Part shown: piece after piece, positions 1-5,747 of the stretch
How positions within the stretch are numbered: the stretch's first letter is position 1
Layout of the letters: each line of letters begins with the position of its first letter
Assembly (NCBI GenBank): GCA_016844625.1
Contig: JAERMN010000223.1
Location: 1-5,918 of the forward strand
DNA from: Deltaproteobacteria bacterium
GTDB taxonomy: Bacteria > Desulfobacterota > Binatia > UBA9968
Reading direction: 5' to 3'
Length of the DNA: 5,918 nucleotides
Translations under genes and position numbers: made by a program
Notes under the pieces: generated by a model
The model's database searches: none
What the model was told of the DNA's origin: nothing
Seen by the model: the letters and a program-made list of their open reading frames with translations, nothing else

Positions 1-405
1 GACGGTGTACGCTTTGGCCATGTGGCCTTTAAAGTTTCTGATGTCGAAAAAAGTATTCAATGGTACGGCGAGGCGTTCGGCGCCAAGGTGATTTATCGCG
101 TTGAGCCGAGCGGTGACCGGCCGGAGCTGATGTTCTTGGAGTTTTCCAAGGGGCAATGCGTCGAGCTTTTTCCCGGCGGCAAAAATATGCTGCCGTCGCC
201 GCCGGATCCGATCGGCTACATTCATTTCTGCCTGGTGCTCGATAATCTGGAACAGGCGCTGGAGCATTTGGCGAAGATGGGCGTGAAGCCGGAACGGAAG
301 TTCATTGGCCGCGCCAAGCAGCGCATCGCCTTTATTTCCGATCCCGACGGCAACAGCATCGAGCTGATGGAAATCCCGCCCGAGTCGGAAATTTACCGCG
401 CCTAG
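1..405 (+). CDS. VOC-fold (glyoxalase/dioxygenase superfamily) protein, 5' end cut by window edge
   Basis: The reading frame is open from base 1, giving 134 visible residues to a TAG at 403-405. The GTG at 22 is an internal valine, not the start: the preceding codons encode RFGH, whose His7 is the first metal ligand of the VOC fold. His75 (in GYIHFCLV) and Glu121 (in DPDGNSIELME) complete the usual His/His/Glu set across two beta-alpha-beta-beta-beta modules. VOC proteins of this size are typically 125-150 residues, so probably only a few N-terminal residues are missing. The family includes lactoylglutathione lyases, methylmalonyl-CoA epimerases, fosfomycin-resistance proteins and extradiol dioxygenases; the reaction here is not determinable. 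The intact ligand set argues for a metal-dependent enzyme, probably cytosolic. The permease gene follows after 49 bp on the same strand, so co-transcription is plausible. A motif LFxxGKNxLP is shared with the VOC protein at 3419-4246. Confidence 0.88.
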   Translation, partial: DGVRFGHVAFKVSDVEKSIQWYGEAFGAKVIYRVEPSGDRPELMFLEFSKGQCVELFPGGKNMLPSPPDPIGYIHFCLVLDNLEQALEHLAKMGVKPERKFIGRAKQRIAFISDPDGNSIELMEIPPESEIYRA

Positions 406-454
406 GTTCTCACGTTGTGTTTCTTCAGATTCTTTTCGCCGTAGGTAACTCCCG

Positions 455-2155
455 TTGAAAGGGCGCTGGCTTTTTGTCTCGATTGCCGCCGTTGGCTTAA
501 TGCCGGTGGTGGCGTTTCTTTTGATTGTCGTTTGGATGGGTTTTTGGCAGGGCAGCCCGGGCGATCCAGTCGTCTATACGCTCAAGCACTATCGCGAGCT
601 TTTCACCGACGGGTCCACCTATCGCACTCTGCTCAACACGCTCGGTTTCGCTTCGACCACGGTATTGGTTTCACTGTTTTTCGCCGTGCCGACGGCATGG
701 TTGGTCGAGCGCACCGACGTGCCGGGAAAAAACCTGATCTTCGCGCTGGTGACCATCGGCGCGTTGGTGCCGACATTTTTTACCTCCATGGGCTGGGTTT
801 TCCTGCTCCATCCGCGCATCGGCGTCGTCAATAAATTTTTTATGGAAGGGTTTGGCTTGGCGCAGGCGCCGTTCAACATCGCGTCGCTGGTCGGCATGGG
901 TTGGGTCGAAGGGTTGGGTTTATCATCCATCGCGTTCATCATGATCGTGGCGACTTACCGCACCATGGACCCGGCGTTGGAAGAAGCGGCGCGCGTGCAT
1001 GGCCTGGGAATATTTCGGACGCTTCGCTACGTGACGCTGCCGCTGACCTTTCCCGGAATCATCGCCGCGTCGATCTATATTTTTACCATCGGTCTATCGG
1101 CCTTCGAAGTGCCGGCGATTATCGGTATGTCGAATAAGATTTTCACTTTTTCGACGTTTATCTTTTACAAAATTCAGCCGCAGGAGGAGCTGCCGAGTTA
1201 CGGCATGGCCGGCGCCGTGAGCAGCCTACTCGTCGTCTTGGCGCTGTTGTTGAGTTGGGGGTATTTTCGCACGCTGCGTTTTTCCCATCGTTACGCCGTG
1301 GTAACGGGTAAAGGTTACCGGCCGCGGCTGGTCGAGCTCGGCAAGCGGGGTTGGCTGTTGGCCTGGCTGTTTTTGGGCGGTTACTTTATCGTCGCCAAGC
1401 TGTTGCCGTTTTTGTTGCTCGTATGGGCATCGCTGCTACGATTTTTTCAGCCACCGTCGTGGGCCGCACTGGAGCAGGTGTCGCTCAGAAATTTTTATGG
1501 CCTGCCGTGGAATCTGTTGATTCACGGCGCGTGGAATACGGTTATCCTGATGATCACGGTGCCGACGTTAACGTTGATTTTTTGCTTGGCCATCTCTTGG
1601 ACGGTGTTGCGTTCTGGACTGAAATGGCGCGTGACGTTCGACGCCGTCGCTTTTCTGCCCCACGCCGTGCCGCACTTGATTCTCGCCATCGCCGCGGTGT
1701 TCGCCGCGCTGTTTCTCTTGCGCGAGGTTGTTTCGCTCTACGGCAGTCTGACCATTCTCATCCTCGTCTACACCATCAGCCGTATCAGTTTCGCCACCCG
1801 GATCATCAACAATTCGCTGGCGCAGATTCATCCGGAGTTGGAAGAAGCGGCGTTCATCGGTGGCTTGCCGCTCTTACAAGTCATGCGCAAGATTCTCTTG
1901 CCGCTGTTAAAACCGGCGTTGGTTTACGCCTGGCTGTGGATGGCGCTCTTGTGCTTTCGCGAGCTGACCATGGCTTCTGTGTTGGTCACTAGCCAAGGCA
2001 ACGTGACGCTGCCGATGATCGTTTGGGGCCTGTGGTTGGGTGGCAGTCTCAATCAAGCGGCGGCGGCCAATCTCGTCGTGCTCGCCTTCATGCTTCCGGC
2101 GGTGATTCTGTATCTGTACTTTGGCCGGCGCACGCGTTTTACGGAGGCCGGATGA
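455..2155 (+). CDS. ABC importer permease, fused two-half type (FbpB/AfuB/ThiP-like)
   Basis: Inner-membrane channel of a type I ABC importer, 566 residues. About 12 hydrophobic segments fall in two sets of six: roughly residues 5-31, 63-85, 93-118, 141-168, 199-224, 250-272, then 300-328, 361-385, 394-423, 429-446, 486-512 and 537-557. Each half has an EAA coupling loop that docks on the ATPase: EEAARVHGLG from residue 176 and EEAAFIGGLP from residue 463, both ending in an LPL segment. Two such loops in one chain mean that a single polypeptide forms the whole channel, as in iron(III) and thiamine transporters of this family. The start is TTG at 455, the first possible start after an in-frame TAA at 446-448, with a weak AGGT at 443-446 as ribosome site. 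An in-frame ATG at 500 (residue 16) would remove part of the first helix and is less likely. The stop overlaps the ATPase start. The substrate is not evident from the permease. Confidence 0.95.
   Translation: MKGRWLFVSIAAVGLMPVVAFLLIVVWMGFWQGSPGDPVVYTLKHYRELFTDGSTYRTLLNTLGFASTTVLVSLFFAVPTAWLVERTDVPGKNLIFALVTIGALVPTFFTSMGWVFLLHPRIGVVNKFFMEGFGLAQAPFNIASLVGMGWVEGLGLSSIAFIMIVATYRTMDPALEEAARVHGLGIFRTLRYVTLPLTFPGIIAASIYIFTIGLSAFEVPAIIGMSNKIFTFSTFIFYKIQPQEELPSYGMAGAVSSLLVVLALLLSWGYFRTLRFSHRYAVVTGKGYRPRLVELGKRGWLLAWLFLGGYFIVAKLLPFLLLVWASLLRFFQPPSWAALEQVSLRNFYGLPWNLLIHGAWNTVILMITVPTLTLIFCLAISWTVLRSGLKWRVTFDAVAFLPHAVPHLILAIAAVFAALFLLREVVSLYGSLTILILVYTISRISFATRIINNSLAQIHPELEEAAFIGGLPLLQVMRKILLPLLKPALVYAWLWMALLCFRELTMASVLVTSQGNVTLPMIVWGLWLGGSLNQAAAANLVVLAFMLPAVILYLYFGRRTRFTEAG
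2143..2147 (+). promoter_or_regulatory. Ribosome binding site of the ATPase gene, inside the permease end
   Basis: GGAGG lies four bases before ATG 2152 and fixes the start there, rather than at upstream in-frame starts inside the permease gene. The ATGA overlap at 2152-2155 suggests translational coupling, which would keep channel and ATPase in step. Confidence 0.75.
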
Positions 2156-3249
2156 TTTCGATCGCGGGCTTGCGCAAGAACTTTCAGTCCGGCGATCGCG
2201 CCGTGGCGGCGTTGCAGGGAATCGATCTCGAAGTGAGCAAAGGCGAGTTCTTCGTTCTGCTCGGACCGAGCGGTTCGGGTAAGACGACACTTCTGCGCAG
2301 CGTCGCCGGTTTGGAAAAGCCTGATGCTGGCGAAATTTCGCTCAACGGCAAAGTAATGTTTTCCAGCAGCAGGCGGATCGCCGAGCCGCCCGAAGCGCGC
2401 GGCATCGGCATGGTGTTTCAATCCTACGCGATCTGGCCGCATCTTACCGTCGCCGAGAATATCGGCTTGGTGCTGACCCACGGCCGCTCTCGTCTGGCCA
2501 AGAGCGAGGCGCAAGCGCGGATTCGCCACGCGCTGAGTTTGGTTCAATTGGACGACTTCGAAAGCCGGCCGGCGCGCTTGCTCAGCGGCGGACAGCAGCA
2601 AAGGGTCGCGCTGGCGCGGGCGTTGGCAGTGAACCCCGCGCTACTTCTCATGGACGAACCGCTGAGCAATTTGGACGCGCGGCTCAGGGAAGAAGTGCGC
2701 ACGAACATTAAGAAGCTTACCGACCAACTGGGCATCACCGTTCTCTACGTCACTCACGATCAGGTCGAAGCGATGGTGCTCGCCGATCGCATCGCGGTGA
2801 TGGCGCTAGGTGAGATTCTTCAGATCGGCAATCCTTACGAGCTTTACCGGGCGCCGGCCAGCTCGCTGGTTGCCGAGTTCTTTGGATCGATAAATTGGCT
2901 GCACGGGAAAATGCTAGACAGCGTTCGGGTCGAGACCGAGATCGGCACCCTTGTGATTCAAGCGGCGCGGCAGTATGAAGAAAACGTAGTCCTCGGGGTG
3001 CGCCCGGAAGATGTTAAATTGGTCGACGCGCCGGTCGACGTGGAGAATCGGTTTGTGGGAAATGTGCTGGCGACAGCGTTCCTCGGTGACCAAGCTACCT
3101 CTGAAGTGAAGATCAAAGATAAGGTCTTGCTGGCGAAGACGTTGCCTGACGATGTCAAGCCGGTGGGCGCGGTTTCAGTGCATTTGCCCAAGGAGAAGAT
3201 CGTTGTGTTTCCCGAAACTGTGACCGAAAGAAATTTGGATTATAAATAG
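2152..3249 (+). CDS. ABC importer ATP-binding protein (FbpC/PotA/MalK-like, with TOBE region)
   Basis: Cytoplasmic ATPase that powers the permease at 455-2155; 365 residues, normal for this class. All nucleotide-binding motifs are present: Walker A GPSGSGKT (38-45), Q-loop Gln90 in MVFQSYAIWPH, signature LSGGQ (144-148) followed by QQRVALARAL, Walker B LLLMDEP (164-170), D-loop SNLD (172-175) and switch His202 in YVTHDQVEAM. The stretch MVFQSYAIWPHLTV and the tail LGVRPEDVKL (281-290) are typical of the iron/polyamine/sugar importer ATPases. Residues from about 245 to 353 fit a C-terminal TOBE-like domain, which in relatives has regulatory or substrate-sensing roles. The start at 2152 is chosen because MISIAGLRKNF is the usual beginning of such proteins and a GGAGG precedes it; the open frame extends further upstream, but that part reads as out-of-frame permease sequence. 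No motif is degraded, so the enzyme should be active. Confidence 0.96.
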   Translation: MISIAGLRKNFQSGDRAVAALQGIDLEVSKGEFFVLLGPSGSGKTTLLRSVAGLEKPDAGEISLNGKVMFSSSRRIAEPPEARGIGMVFQSYAIWPHLTVAENIGLVLTHGRSRLAKSEAQARIRHALSLVQLDDFESRPARLLSGGQQQRVALARALAVNPALLLMDEPLSNLDARLREEVRTNIKKLTDQLGITVLYVTHDQVEAMVLADRIAVMALGEILQIGNPYELYRAPASSLVAEFFGSINWLHGKMLDSVRVETEIGTLVIQAARQYEENVVLGVRPEDVKLVDAPVDVENRFVGNVLATAFLGDQATSEVKIKDKVLLAKTLPDDVKPVGAVSVHLPKEKIVVFPETVTERNLDYK

Positions 3250-3280
3250 AGGGTCTTCCGGGTTTAGTGTGGAAGAGTAT

Positions 3281-3367
3281 TCACCACAGAGACGCAGAGT
3301 TCGCAGAGTTCGGAGTAATTTCTATTCAATAACTCTTTACTCCGCGTCCTCCGCGCCTCCGCGGTGA
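3281..3367 (+). repeat. Imperfect inverted repeat of CACCACAGAG type, 9-bp periodic
   Basis: Left arm 3281-3318 begins TCACCACAGAGACGCAGAG; right arm 3337-3367 ends CTCCGCGCCTCCGCGGTGA. The reverse complement of the right arm aligns to the left arm with scattered A/G exchanges and a seven-base gap near the centre. Both arms carry units of about nine bases (GCAGAGTTC twice in the left arm, CTCCGCGTC-like units in the right). The 18-bp AT-rich middle (3319-3336) would form the loop. From general knowledge, intergenic elements starting CACCACAGAG are dispersed in many uncultured proteobacterial and related genomes; copy number here cannot be judged from one window. The element fills the spacer between the ATPase and the two-domain VOC gene and could act as a transcript-end hairpin, but no T-run follows it. 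Confidence 0.8.
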
Positions 3368-3402
3368 TCACACGGAAGCCTGATGTATTTAAATAGTCGA
3401 GA

Positions 3403-3410
3403 GAAAGGAG
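3403..3410 (+). promoter_or_regulatory. Ribosome binding site deciding the start of the two-domain VOC gene
   Basis: GAAAGGAG lies eight bases before ATG 3419. It supports that start over the in-frame ATG at 3383, which has no comparable site and would add the twelve residues MYLNSREKGVRV, unlike a VOC N-terminus. Confidence 0.75.
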
Positions 3411-3418
3411 TCAGAGTT

Positions 3419-4246
3419 ATGGGTGGTAATTTGAAAGCCAATGGCGATGTGCATCACTTGGACCATTTTGTCATCGCGGTGATGCAGCCGGATCGGGCCG
3501 AGAAATTTTACACTGAGGTCATGGGCGCGCGGACATTAAAAAGTCAGAACGAGCCGAATATGACGCGCATCTTTATGAAACTCGGCGAGAATCATGTGGG
3601 TCTGTTTTCCCAAGGCAAGAATGTCTTGCCCAAGCGCGAGAGCGCCAATTCGTATCCGCGTCATTCCTTTCAGGTACCGGCGGGCGAGTACGATCAGATG
3701 GTCGCGAAGATTCGCGCCACGAGCTCATTCGTGCGCGATATCAAGAGCGAGAGCGGCTTGGGCTGCTGCTGGGACGACGGTTTGGTCTTTCAAGACTCCG
3801 AGGGCAACTTCGTCGAGATCACCCAAGCGAGCGGCATTGCCAAGACTCGGCTGCATCATCTGCACTTCGACTCGACCGATCTGAAAGCGAGCGCGGAATT
3901 CTATAGGAAATTTCTCAACTGCACCGTGCAGGAACCGAAGAGCGGCATGGTCGCGCTTACGGTGCCGTCGGGGCAGTGCGTGATTCTCAATCAGGTAAAA
4001 GAACTGAGTGAAGTGACGAAAGCGACCTGGCGCGGTCGCCACTTTGCGCTTAACGTGACTAATGACAACTTCCATGCGATCGTCGATAAGCTGCATGCAG
4101 CGGGCATCGAAGAGCGCGACGATCACGGCGAGCGCGAGGGGCGCCGCGATGACCAGCTGGGAACTTACTTCAGAGAACCGAGCGGTTTTCGTTTGCAGAT
4201 TACTAATGAAGACTCGGCGACCTTCGCGGCGCACGCCAACGATTGA
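3419..4246 (+). CDS. Two-domain VOC-fold protein (extradiol-dioxygenase-like architecture)
   Basis: 275 residues holding two consecutive VOC domains, about 11-138 and 144-265, the size and layout of type I extradiol (catechol-cleaving) dioxygenases and some glyoxalase relatives. The N-terminal domain shows a full candidate metal set: His16 (HLDHFVIAV), His82 (PRHSFQV) and Glu133 (SEGNFVEIT). The C-terminal domain has His147 (LHHLHFDST) and His208 (RHFALNV), but where Glu is expected the sequence reads PSGFRLQIT, with Gln260. In classical type I extradiol enzymes the iron site is in the C-terminal domain, so here the N-terminal site looks the more likely active one. A charged stretch, EERDDHGEREGRRDDQ (231-246), precedes the last strand. 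No signal peptide is seen, so a cytosolic location is likely. It lies between the ATPase and the binding-protein gene, with repeat-filled spacers on both sides. The substrate is unknown, and a dioxygenase call is only one possibility. Confidence 0.87.
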   Translation: MGGNLKANGDVHHLDHFVIAVMQPDRAEKFYTEVMGARTLKSQNEPNMTRIFMKLGENHVGLFSQGKNVLPKRESANSYPRHSFQVPAGEYDQMVAKIRATSSFVRDIKSESGLGCCWDDGLVFQDSEGNFVEITQASGIAKTRLHHLHFDSTDLKASAEFYRKFLNCTVQEPKSGMVALTVPSGQCVILNQVKELSEVTKATWRGRHFALNVTNDNFHAIVDKLHAAGIEERDDHGEREGRRDDQLGTYFREPSGFRLQITNEDSATFAAHAND

Positions 4247-4319
4247 TGTTGTTGAGTCATTTTAAGAATTAGCACTCACCACGAAGGACACGAAGAGCAC
4301 GAAGAAAGAAAATTAGCCG

Positions 4320-4350
4320 CACCCTTCGACGGGCTCTCAGGGTGATCGGG
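4320..4350 (+). repeat. CTTCGAC...CTCAGGGTGA type dispersed-repeat fragment
   Basis: The segment CACCCTTCGACGGGCTCTCA continuing to GGGTGATCGGG resembles a widespread intergenic repeat of the form CCCTTCGACAGGCTCAGGGTGA known from many bacterial genomes. CACCCT (4320-4325) can pair with AGGGTG (4339-4344) as a six-base stem with a 13-base loop. The identification is from memory of the motif, not a search. Confidence 0.5.
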
Positions 4351-4403
4351 ACGTGGATCGACGATCTCACCACAGCCGGCGGACGCAAAAAGGAGTTCGG
4401 AAA

Positions 4404-4428
4404 AGGGGCGGGTTTCAAACCCGCCCTT
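4404..4428 (+). repeat. Near-perfect GC-rich palindrome, hairpin in the spacer before the binding-protein gene
   Basis: GGGCGGGTTT (4406-4415) and AAACCCGCCC (4417-4426) are exact reverse complements around a single C at 4416; one G-T and one A-T pair extend the arms to 4404 and 4428. In RNA the innermost pairs would open to a small loop, leaving a very stable stem. On the plus strand the bases after the stem (CTTCTTCGTG) are not a T-run. On the minus strand it would be followed by TTTT, but no minus-strand gene ends here. It could still act as a transcript-end or processing hairpin, or simply be a dispersed palindrome. Confidence 0.65.
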
Positions 4429-4453
4429 CTTCGTGATCTTCGTGGTGAATTCT

Positions 4454-4473
4454 GTTTTTCTCTAGGAGAAAAC
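4454..4473 (+). other. Small leader hairpin just before the binding-protein gene
   Basis: GTTTT (4454-4458) and CTC (4460-4462) can pair with GAG (4466-4468) and AAAAC (4469-4473), with one bulged T and a TAG loop. The right arm includes the purine-rich AGGAG at 4464-4468, an SD-like sequence too far (22 bases) from GTG 4491 to serve it. Whether the hairpin affects translation is unknown, and a stem this short can arise by chance. Confidence 0.3.
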
Positions 4474-4478
4474 TTTCA

Positions 4479-4484
4479 GAGAGG
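4479..4484 (+). promoter_or_regulatory. Ribosome binding site deciding the GTG start of the binding-protein gene
   Basis: GAGAGG ends six bases before GTG 4491. The next in-frame ATG, at 4503, lies 18 bases away from it, too far for normal spacing, so GTG is preferred. The extra MRTS adds a positive charge to the signal peptide. Confidence 0.65.
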
Positions 4485-4490
4485 TGCCGA

Positions 4491-5603
4491 GTGAGAACTT
4501 CAATGAAAGCAAGTCTGTTTGCGGGACTGTTGCTTAACGCAGTGCTCGCGGCTTCCGTCCACGGTGATTGGAAGCAGGACTGGGAAAAGACCCTAGCCGC
4601 CGCTGAAAAAGAAGGCGAGATTTCGATCTACGGGCAATCGCGCGCCGGAGTCGGCAAAGCGCTGCTTGCCTTCAAAGACGCCTATCCCAAGATCAAGATC
4701 AATTTTGTCGGCGGTTCGGGGAGCGATCTGGCCAAGAAAATCATGGCGGAGAAGAGAGCCGGCAAGCACCTCGTCGACATTAGCGTTGGCGGCGGCGGGA
4801 CCATGGTGTTGGTCTATCACAAGGCCGGACTTTTGCAGCCGATGCCGCCGCAGTTGATTCTTCCTGAAGTGCTAGACCAGACGAAATGGTGGTCTAAGAA
4901 GCACCTTTACTCGGACCCTGAAGGGCAGCATGTTTTTATGGCTCAGGGGGATGCTGGGTCGGGCATCGCGGCGATCAATACGAACTTCGTCAAGCCCGGC
5001 GAAATTCAGTCCTGGTGGGATCTGCTTGCGCCCAAGCATAGAGGCAAGATCGTCATGACCGACCCGGACTCCGCGGGTAATATCGGCAACTGGAGATTTA
5101 TCTATTACAGTGCTGATCTGGGCCCAAAGTTCATCAGACGATTGCTTACCGAGACGCAAGTCAGTTTCGCCGAGAACGAACACCAAATGATGGACTGGGT
5201 GGGCGCGGGAAAATATCACATGCATGTGCTGGCAAAATTTGAGAACACGGAAAACGCTCGCAAGCAGGGATTGCCGGTCATGCAGATTTTCAGTGAAAAA
5301 GAGGGCGACACGATTAGCTCGGGCTCCGGGCACATCGTTGCTTTTAAGAACGCTCCTCATCCCAACGCCACCAGGGTATACGTGAATTGGTTTTTGTCGC
5401 GCGAGGGGCAGCTGATCTGGCAGAAATTAACCGGTAGAAATTCCTTTCGCACGGATATCCCCAAAGACATGATCCCCTTCAAAGAGGAGCAAGTGCCGAA
5501 AGAAGGAGGCAGATATCTCCTCTCTAGCCTGCCCCAATACGAAGACATAAAGCCTTTGCGGAAGCTGGTTGACGAAGTTTTGGCGCAGGTAAAACAAAAA
5601 TAG
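4491..5603 (+). CDS. Extracellular solute-binding protein of the iron/thiamine/phosphonate-type ABC importer family
   Basis: Periplasmic receptor that would deliver ligand to the permease/ATPase pair encoded upstream; 370 residues. The N-terminus is a signal peptide: positive MRTSMK, hydrophobic ASLFAGLLLNAVLAA (7-21), likely cleavage near SVHG/DW (residue 25/26). There is no lipobox cysteine, so a soluble periplasmic protein is expected. The mature part has the usual features of the family: WEKTLAAAEKEGEISIYGQS at the first strand, FKDAYPKIKINFVGGSGSDL, GLLQPM, INTNFVKPGEIQSWWDLLAPKHRGKIVMTDP in the hinge region, and VNWFLSREGQLIWQKLTGRNSFR near the C-terminus. FbpA-type iron binders carry an adjacent tyrosine pair after the second-lobe helix; the stretch where I would expect it reads GAGKYHMHVLAKFENTENA (238-256), with one Tyr and two His. 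The YY at 205-206 lies earlier, in a helix-like segment. Ligand identity is therefore open. It sits 1.2 kb from the ATPase gene, behind a VOC gene and repeats, so it may have its own promoter. Confidence 0.92.
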   Translation: MRTSMKASLFAGLLLNAVLAASVHGDWKQDWEKTLAAAEKEGEISIYGQSRAGVGKALLAFKDAYPKIKINFVGGSGSDLAKKIMAEKRAGKHLVDISVGGGGTMVLVYHKAGLLQPMPPQLILPEVLDQTKWWSKKHLYSDPEGQHVFMAQGDAGSGIAAINTNFVKPGEIQSWWDLLAPKHRGKIVMTDPDSAGNIGNWRFIYYSADLGPKFIRRLLTETQVSFAENEHQMMDWVGAGKYHMHVLAKFENTENARKQGLPVMQIFSEKEGDTISSGSGHIVAFKNAPHPNATRVYVNWFLSREGQLIWQKLTGRNSFRTDIPKDMIPFKEEQVPKEGGRYLLSSLPQYEDIKPLRKLVDEVLAQVKQK

Positions 5604-5747
5604 GAGCTGCTCTACCGCCGCTGGCCGGGCGATCGCGGGTTAACTCCGGCGGTTGAAGGCGAAGGTTAGTTCCGGATTCAAAGTTTCGGGTTGAGACTCG
5701 GCACGTTGAACTCGATAACTGCCGTCAGCTCCTGGAAGAACACGGAT

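Larger units (their letters stand above)
4276..4448 (+). repeat. Composite inverted repeat with CACGAAG-type outer arms
   Basis: The left arm, 4276-4307, begins TCACCACGAAGGACACGAAG and holds three nine-base units, CACGAAGGA, CACGAAGAG and CACGAAGAA. The right arm, 4426-4448, is CTTCTTCGTGATCTTCGTGG followed by TGA, the reverse complement of about two such units plus TCAC. The 118-bp centre (4308-4425) is not AT-rich loop but contains two further repeat-like elements (4320-4350 and 4404-4426) and a stretch, TCACCACAG at 4367-4375 with GAGTTCGGA at 4393-4401, that echoes parts of the element at 3281-3318. The architecture looks like repeats inserted into, or accreted within, an older palindrome; the order of events is inference. 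Confidence 0.78.

Noticed and set aside
22..405. GTG at 22 as the start of the first VOC gene
   Set aside because: The frame stays open to base 1 and the preceding RFGH supplies the first metal-ligand histidine, so the gene begins outside the window.
1351..1992. A 213-codon plus-strand open frame within the permease gene
   Set aside because: Arg-rich shadow frame of the permease coding sequence, with no domain pattern of its own.
2023..2151. N-terminal extension of the ATPase inside the permease gene
   Set aside because: The 43 extra residues are an out-of-frame reading of permease codons; ATG 2152 has a good ribosome site and begins the typical ATPase N-terminus.
3725..4234. A 169-codon minus-strand open frame opposite the two-domain VOC gene
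   Set aside because: Antisense shadow; the plus strand has a clear VOC protein with a ribosome site, and the antisense protein shows no recognisable motif.
3281..4448. CRISPR-like array in the periodic repeats
   Set aside because: The units are nine bases, contiguous and arranged as inverted arms, without unique spacers of regular length.
4872..5360. A 162-codon minus-strand open frame opposite the binding-protein gene
   Set aside because: Antisense shadow of a well-supported secreted receptor; no motif or ribosome site supports it.
5614..5653. ACCGCCG / CGGCGGT inverted repeat after the receptor stop as a terminator
   Set aside because: The 26-base loop and lack of a T-run on either side make it a weak candidate; the 144-bp spacer 5604-5747 otherwise shows nothing I can name.
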